This document shows, one piece after another, positions 58,679 through 64,000 of a stretch of DNA of 64,000 bases. Position 1 is the first letter of the stretch. Each line of letters begins with the position of its first letter. The DNA comes from Cephalotus follicularis. Lineage: Eukaryota > Streptophyta > Magnoliopsida > Oxalidales > Cephalotaceae. The notes under the pieces are model-generated. The model did not search any database. It was not told where the DNA came from and saw only the letters and a list, made by a program, of their open reading frames with translations. The translations under genes and the position numbers were made by a program. The stretch spans positions 62,001 through 126,000 of the forward strand of contig BDDD01000902.1 in assembly GCA_001972305.1 (NCBI GenBank), read 5' to 3'.

Positions 58679-59129
58679 TGTAAGGGTATGATTTGTTGAG
58701 GAAACGCCCTGTATGCTCCGAGAAACGGTGTTTGATCGTTCTCCCTGCACAAAGAAAGCAAATTATACGAAGGTCCAGAAGGTTTCACTCCCCGGGACTT
58801 TCCGATGCTTAAGTCAGTGAAGGTAGAGAAAACAACAATAAGGTTCTTTGAGTATATGAAAATGACGGACCTGTGTAAAATGTTTGATTTCTGTATTTAT
58901 AGCGGGGCTTGAATGTAACTGCCTTGCTTGACTTGCGAAGATGATTATTGTACCCATAAAGAAATGTCAAGTATCTCGTCATTTCCATGATTTTACGTCG
59001 GAGCGTTATTGTGCGTTATCTCTTCATATTGTAAACGCCCGACCACATGTCTGTAGCTCTGGATGACATTTGTCTTGCTCTCCCGAGGACACGTGGCGGT
59101 ATCTATTGGGTAGAAATTTTCTCATATCA
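58679..59129 (-). repeat. 5' LTR of the Tat element
   Basis: Starts TGTAAGGGTATG and ends CTCATATCA on the plus strand. It would promote transcription leftwards into gag. The TATA-like box (TATAAATAC on minus) lies at about 58891-58899. Confidence 0.9.
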
Positions 59130-59152
59130 ATATCTTTTATACTATACTAAAT

Positions 59153-59481
59153 TTAGGTACGTCACTCTAATTATTGTACTTATGAATAATGTTTTTTAAA
59201 TCCAATCGTTTGATTTGATATTCTATTAATATATATCACTCATGTAAATTTTTTAGTCAATCAGATATCTGTAAATATTTTATTAAATAGGATAATATTT
59301 TAATATTTATGAGTAAATTATAGAACGATTAAACCTTTCATCTGAAAATGAAATAGTTAGAGATATTCAATTGATTAAAAAATTTGTATACATGATCTAG
59401 ACAAATAAATTATCAAATATATTTGTTGAATTTGAAAAATACTATTAACAAGTACAGTAATTAGAGTGATACTGTTCCTAA
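59153..59481. mobile_element. Hairpin MITE (about 330 bp)
   Basis: Terminal inverted repeats: left TTAGGTACGTCACTCTAATT and right, inverted, TTAGGAACAGTATCACTCTA. Inner arms also pair, for example GTAAATTTTTTAGTCAATCA with its diverged complement near 59368-59390, so nearly the whole element can fold on itself. No coding capacity. It lies 23 bp outside the Tat 5' LTR. A further copy of the right-end motif AACAAGTACAGTAATTA occurs at about 59580-59596. Confidence 0.72.
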
Positions 59482-59635
59482 GTTGGATGTAGTAACATCC
59501 CATAATATATATAAAAGTATAGGCATGATATATTACCCTATGATGGTAAACTTTTTAGTTTGTCACTTTATCTTATATTAACAAGTACAGTAATTATGAA
59601 GACTGTGACAAAGAAAGGAAATCGGAATGGTAACT

Positions 59636-59684
59636 ATCCGATACTTAAGTCATAGGATATCCGATACTTAAGTCATAGGATAGA
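59636..59684. repeat. 23-bp tandem duplication
   Basis: TATCCGATACTTAAGTCATA followed by GGA is present twice in direct tandem. The core CCGATACTTAAGTCA also occurs in the Tat LTR (44926-44940), so this may be an LTR scrap. Confidence 0.7.
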
Positions 59685-59689
59685 AGCTA

Positions 59690-62200
59690 TAACCGAAGAG
59701 TTAGATTTAAATAATAGATAAAATAGATTAAACAATTTTAATTTTAATTTTGTAGCGTTGACAGAGCATTCATACAAACAGTGCTCCCTAATTATATAAA
59801 TGTAAAAAATAAAATAAAATTAAAATTGAAGTTGCTATAAAACTTTTGTACCCGTTACCCACCCCCTAATTCATATACATCTCATTTTCAAACCATTACT
59901 CCATTAAACAACAAACCCACACATACCCAACCCTAGCACAATTTCCAGCCACCATATTGACTACAAATCAGCCGGAAAATTCGCCGAAAATAGCCAAATT
60001 CCGGCCAAGAAAAAACCTCACCCATAAATCCCCACTTTCACAGAAATTTTAGATTTTCTCCGTTTTCTTTTGTTCCCTTCCATTTTCAACACTTAAAAAT
60101 CTTCCTTGGGGTCTCGTGAAAGCTTTCAATTGGTAAGCAACTAATTAAAATGCTTTGATGCAAATTCTTTAAATATTATCATATTGCGCGTAATTCTTGA
60201 TTTAATGACATTGTATTGTTTCATCTAATTTTTATGCTATAAATTACATCATTGTGATGTTGTCATTATGAAAATACTATTGATTTGATTAGGAATGAAA
60301 TGGATTGAAATTGAGTGGATTTTAGGGATTTATTGATAATGACTCTAAAATGTTGCTCATGTTAATGGTAGATGGTTATATGAGTTGATATAGTGGTATA
60401 AAGAATTATATTGTTGGGTTGATGATGTTAAGTATGCATGATGTGAATGAAAATAAATAAAAAGTTACTAGTTACCGAGTTTAAAGTATTGAATGAAGGT
60501 ATTTGAGTAACTGAGTAAATTATATTTTCATCATTACCCAATATAATTAGAAATAGCTATGAAGATGAGATTAATAAATTGAACAAACGAATATTGTTAG
60601 AAATGGAAGGAAGTTATATATATATAAACGTGGTAGCATTATACATATAACACATTCGCATTCTCGTTCCGTACATAAAAGGAGTCGTTCATGTGCAACA
60701 CTAAAGTATAATTATTTTACTGTATATTTTCATCAAATCATATATAGGTGCCGATGAGGCTGCTTTGGCTGACTTTTGATGAGGGGGACTGGCTAGTATC
60801 CCTAATTTTTTAGGTGACTTGTATATTCTGTGAAGACAAAACCGTGAAGTAAAATATTGAACATTTATTTAATAAACTGAATTTGAAACCTTTTGTTTAT
60901 GGAAATACTGGTTTTGCTTACTAAATTTGCCTTCCGCTTCTTACTACGAATATATGTTTTATGCGAAATGTCGGTAATCTGATTTGGAAATGAAATGGAT
61001 ATTGGATCGTGAAATGTTTTATGGGATTGTATCTTCTGTTTTACCTAATGCTAGCCACAGATTCACGAACCAAGGGGATATAATACTTGGCGCATATGAC
61101 CCTTGACCCGAGGGAATATAAAATGGGTATCCGGTACCAGGGGGATCATAATACTAGGCGTGACATGGCCCTTACCATCGAGGATATAATTAGATGGCCG
61201 CTGCTTGTGTTATGTAATATATGATAAGAGATTTGAGTTGATTATGGGTATTAGCGGGGTCATGGTTTTGTCTTAACTCAGTCGTGAGGTAAAGTGACCC
61301 TATGGCTAGCTAGATTGGGGAGATGAGCTTGGATATGACTTAAGTTAACCTATGGTTTTGACTGTGATTATTGTTTTGAGTTTCATTGGAAGTGATTTGC
61401 TTTTCAAATCTTATTTATTTACTTTTTTGAATTTGATTTGTTGTTACAATTGAACGTTTGAGTCAACGAATGTTGTAAAGAAAGCTTTGGTTGATATAAT
61501 TTTATTAAATCGTAAGCTTGGCCCTTAAATTGTTTACTTTGTTGTCTTGACGGAATATACAAACTCACTGAGGACTTTACTCATCTTTTTAGCATTAACA
61601 TTTTTAGATCTCTAGGCCCAGCTATGTGGTTACTTTTTCTGCACAGTTCATAGAGGTAGGAATAAAGATGTCGTTTGAGGCTTTCTTTTGGACCAGAATT
61701 AGTGGAAAAGTTTCTTTACCAATTTATATATGAAAGTGTATTTTTGGAAGGCCTGTTAATTTTATTAGTAATGGAATGAATATATGCTGATAGGATTGCA
61801 TGGTGTAACTAATGGGAGTTTGGATGAGAGCTTTACTATGATCATCTTATATTTTGGAAAATGTGGGAATTATTGGTATGTATTTTTACTAAATAAATCA
61901 TTGTGTTTTACTTTATGACACTTTAACACCTGAAGATTGAAAACCATATAGTTTCAAAAATTGACAAGAATCACCCTACTGTTAGTTCACTGTGAATCCG
62001 TTAGTCAAACACAGAGTCACTCAAAAAAAAAAAAATTAATACCTAAACTACCCCTCACCTATATCCTTCTGTTACTCCTTCCCAATATCAGAAATGGTTT
62101 TGCTATGCTTGTTTTTCTGGTTGATTATTAAACTGAACCACTTAGAAAATATTGATATTAATGATATCATCGAGATTGTGGAAGTAAACAACCAATGAAA
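59690..62200. other. Non-coding, LTR-like stretch
   Basis: No coding sequence was found. The region has a pyrimidine-rich leader-like part at 59870-60130. At 61080-61240 is a pair of related segments (AGGGGGATCATAATACTAGGCG and AAGGGGATATAATACTTGGCG) of the kind seen in plant gypsy LTRs. I could not fix ends or a target duplication. Confidence 0.35.
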
Positions 62201-62620
62201 AATTTAGGGCACTTGTTAACAAAACCCTAACTCGAGCATTTTCTCAATCAATTGTTGACCACATTTTATCCCAGCCAAGAAAACTAAGCGCAGCATCAAA
62301 ATTACTACTACTCTATCGCAGCGCAGCATCAAAATTACTATTTCTCTATTTCTTAAGTTAGAGAAGGAAATAATCAAAGCAACAAGGAAATTATTTAAGT
62401 ACAAGAGTCAAGAAACAGATAGAAATCATGTGTTGTGGAGAAGGTAATTGTACCTCTCTTTTTTATCTCTCACAACTAACGCTGCTGGCGATTGCTCCGA
62501 TGATGCGCGCATGCGTCGCCAGTGAAACACCAACACAGACAGATCGGTGACGCACACCGCCTCTGGTGTCTTTCTCCGGTCATGCCGCTGGTGAAGCACC
62601 ACCACAGCCAGGCCGGTATA

Positions 62621-62621
<1 letters not shown>

Positions 62622-62661
<40 letters not shown>
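62622..62661. repeat. (CT)n microsatellite
   Basis: About 20 CT units, perhaps in the 5' untranslated region of the gene starting at 62807. Confidence 0.9.
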
Positions 62662-62664
<3 letters not shown>

Positions 62665-62806
62665 CATGTTTATTGGCATTATTTAGATTATTATCAAGTG
62701 TTTTAGGTTCGTGTTTCATTCACAAATTTAAGTAGAAAATATTGTTGCATGTAATGATTGTCAAAATGGAATAAATCTTGACCAGAAAAGAAAAGCAGAG
62801 AGAAGA

Positions 62807-63117
62807 ATGAAGCAATCAAAGGATCCTTTCGAAGCGGCGTGTGAGGAATCACCAACAGATTCCCCAATTGCTACTGATGACATCAAGATTCCTGTAGGGC
62901 ATGACACTGTTACTGGACTAGAAGATGATAACCTTGGCACCAGTATCAATCCCTTCAACCCATCAACATCATCCACCCCTTTGTCTGTTTCCACTGGGAC
63001 CATTGTACACACTGCCAAAAGGAAAAGATACGATGAGGACGAGGAAGAGGAGAATGTGGAAGTTGAGCTTAGCAAGTTCCCAACTAGTGCTGATCCTGTT
63101 AAAACAGCCAAGATGCA
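62807..63117 (+). CDS. First coding exon of an unrecognised acidic nuclear-type protein
   Basis: ATG at 62807 opens 103 codons, ending at a good donor (ATGCA/GTGAGT at 63118). It starts MKQSKDPFEAACEESPTDSP. It has a Ser/Pro/Thr-rich middle (STSSTPLSV), a KRKRYDEDEEEE segment that resembles a basic nuclear localisation signal followed by an acidic run, and then VELSKFPTSADPVKTAKMQ. The codon use and the donor support a real exon. The protein continues beyond the window or in a later exon that I could not identify. I do not recognise the family. Confidence 0.6.
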
Positions 63118-64000
63118 GTGAGTCATACTTCCTCTTTTTCGATTTTGTTGCCATAATGCATTTTGCTAATGAATTAACTGATAGTGATGATGGAACCAAC
63201 TATTGGCATTTTTTCTTTTCAAAATAAAATGTTACATTGATTTTCTGATTCAATCTTTCACGTATTTCGTGGGTGTCATGAAGTCCAAATAACATCTATA
63301 GTATTGATTAGCACTTAATTGATGGTCTATATGCTTTTGTGGCCTTTTCTGTGATATACAGTAATGCAAGTCAACTTTGGGACATCTGTTGATCTTATGA
63401 TTTTTTTTAACGTCTTTTTCGTTGTTTTAAGAGTTCTTTTGTTGAGGAGGGTAGTATTGCCTGGAAAATGAGATGTTTATGACCAATCAGTGCATGTTTG
63501 TCATGGCTTCCAAGTAAGAAGCGGGCTCATAATTATAAAACATGTCACTTTCCACGCCTTCCTAAAAAAGTCTAGGGGAAAGTGCCTCAAGGGAGGCATT
63601 CGAGACTCTGCAGTTTGCGCTGGGAGCAACTCTCAAGAACTTCTAACCGTTCTTCCCCTTATTACTATTATTCTCGTCTTAGGCGCCAAAGAAAATCCTT
63701 TAGCCAGTGCAGGTGTTTCCTACATAAAAATAGAATTTTCAATTTATATGATGCATAATTTGATAGGAGGAAAGAAACAATGTGGTCAATTTGATATAAT
63801 GATTTATTGAGACATGGCAAATAAGATTGTTATACAAATAACACTTCTTTTTTTGAAATCTAAGTTTCTCTGTATAGTTGGTTATAAATTGAAAGAGTCA
63901 TTCAACGTAAGAGAATTCAGCCCAAGGTGAATAGTATTATTGTGATCAGATTGTAAGACAATTTTTGTTTAAGGGGGTGGTCTTCACCAGGGGAGGTCAT
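63118..64000 (+). other. Probable first intron of the same gene
   Basis: T-rich, with no second exon that I can support. The open frame at 63490-63810 shows no coding signature. Confidence 0.45.

Larger units (their letters stand above)
44787..59129 (-). mobile_element. 14.3-kb Tat-lineage Ty3/gypsy element with antisense accessory gene
   Basis: LTRs: 44787-45251 (3') and 58679-59129 (5'), about 85-90% alike by eye, in TG...CA form. The minus strand reads 5' LTR, gag, protease, reverse transcriptase, RNase H, integrase, then a long spacer, and the accessory gene on the plus strand (antisense) next to the 3' LTR. The polypurine tract ACCAGGGGGCATA (minus, about 45252-45264) precedes the 3' LTR. 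ATATCTTTTA occurs outside both ends (44775-44784 and 59130-59139), pointing to a duplicated target. Two solo LTRs (51278-52412 and 55311-57891) are nested inside. All coding modules carry stops or frame changes. Confidence 0.9.

Noticed and set aside
1-64000. CRISPR arrays, bacterial insertion sequences, tRNA or rRNA genes
   Set aside because: The repeats are dispersed or tandem LTR repeats without regular spacers, and no tRNA cloverleaf or rRNA signature was seen. The gene structure is eukaryotic.

Overview
This is a nuclear genomic window from a flowering plant, most likely a eudicot. It is AT-rich and dominated by nested LTR retrotransposons. The host genes have spliceosomal introns and the LRR kinase is a plant-specific type. 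I see no bacterial operons, CRISPR arrays, rRNA genes or tRNA genes.

Layout. 1-4508: probable 3' LTR of a minus-strand Ty1/copia element, split by a 2.75-kb solo LTR (1367-4121, target duplication CCATA). 4560-8400: decayed copia pol and gag. 8910-11194 and 11800-15634: two large solo LTRs of one family; the second is internally duplicated. 17673-18097: solo LTR related to the Tat element further right. 19022-22995: a small LTR element, with both LTRs and target duplication AAACT, that carries only an accessory gag-like gene. 23590-28800: two different Ty3/gypsy remnants side by side. 30636-37964: a mitochondrial-protein locus. 39423-42981: an intact BAM3-type receptor kinase gene. 44787-59129: a 14.3-kb Tat-lineage Ty3/gypsy element with both LTRs, an antisense accessory gene, and two solo LTRs nested inside it. 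59153-59481: a hairpin MITE. 62807 to the right edge: the first exon of an unrecognised gene.

The most interesting part is 30.6-38.0 kb on the minus strand. A 546-codon open exon is plainly mitochondrial ribosomal protein S3, normally encoded in plant mitochondrial DNA. It lies inside a mitochondrial thioredoxin-o (TRXO) gene. Upstream is a TRXO-like targeting presequence exon. At its 3' end RPS3 runs in frame into a second, 5'-truncated copy of that presequence exon, and a TRXO second exon follows. All visible splice junctions are phase 1. A shared presequence could therefore be spliced to RPS3, to the TRXO remnant, or through both as a fusion. I could not find the TRXO catalytic exon (WCGPC); a short piece of its last exon is recognisable. 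The locus looks like a mitochondrion-to-nucleus gene transfer that took its import signal from TRXO. Expression is inferred, not seen.
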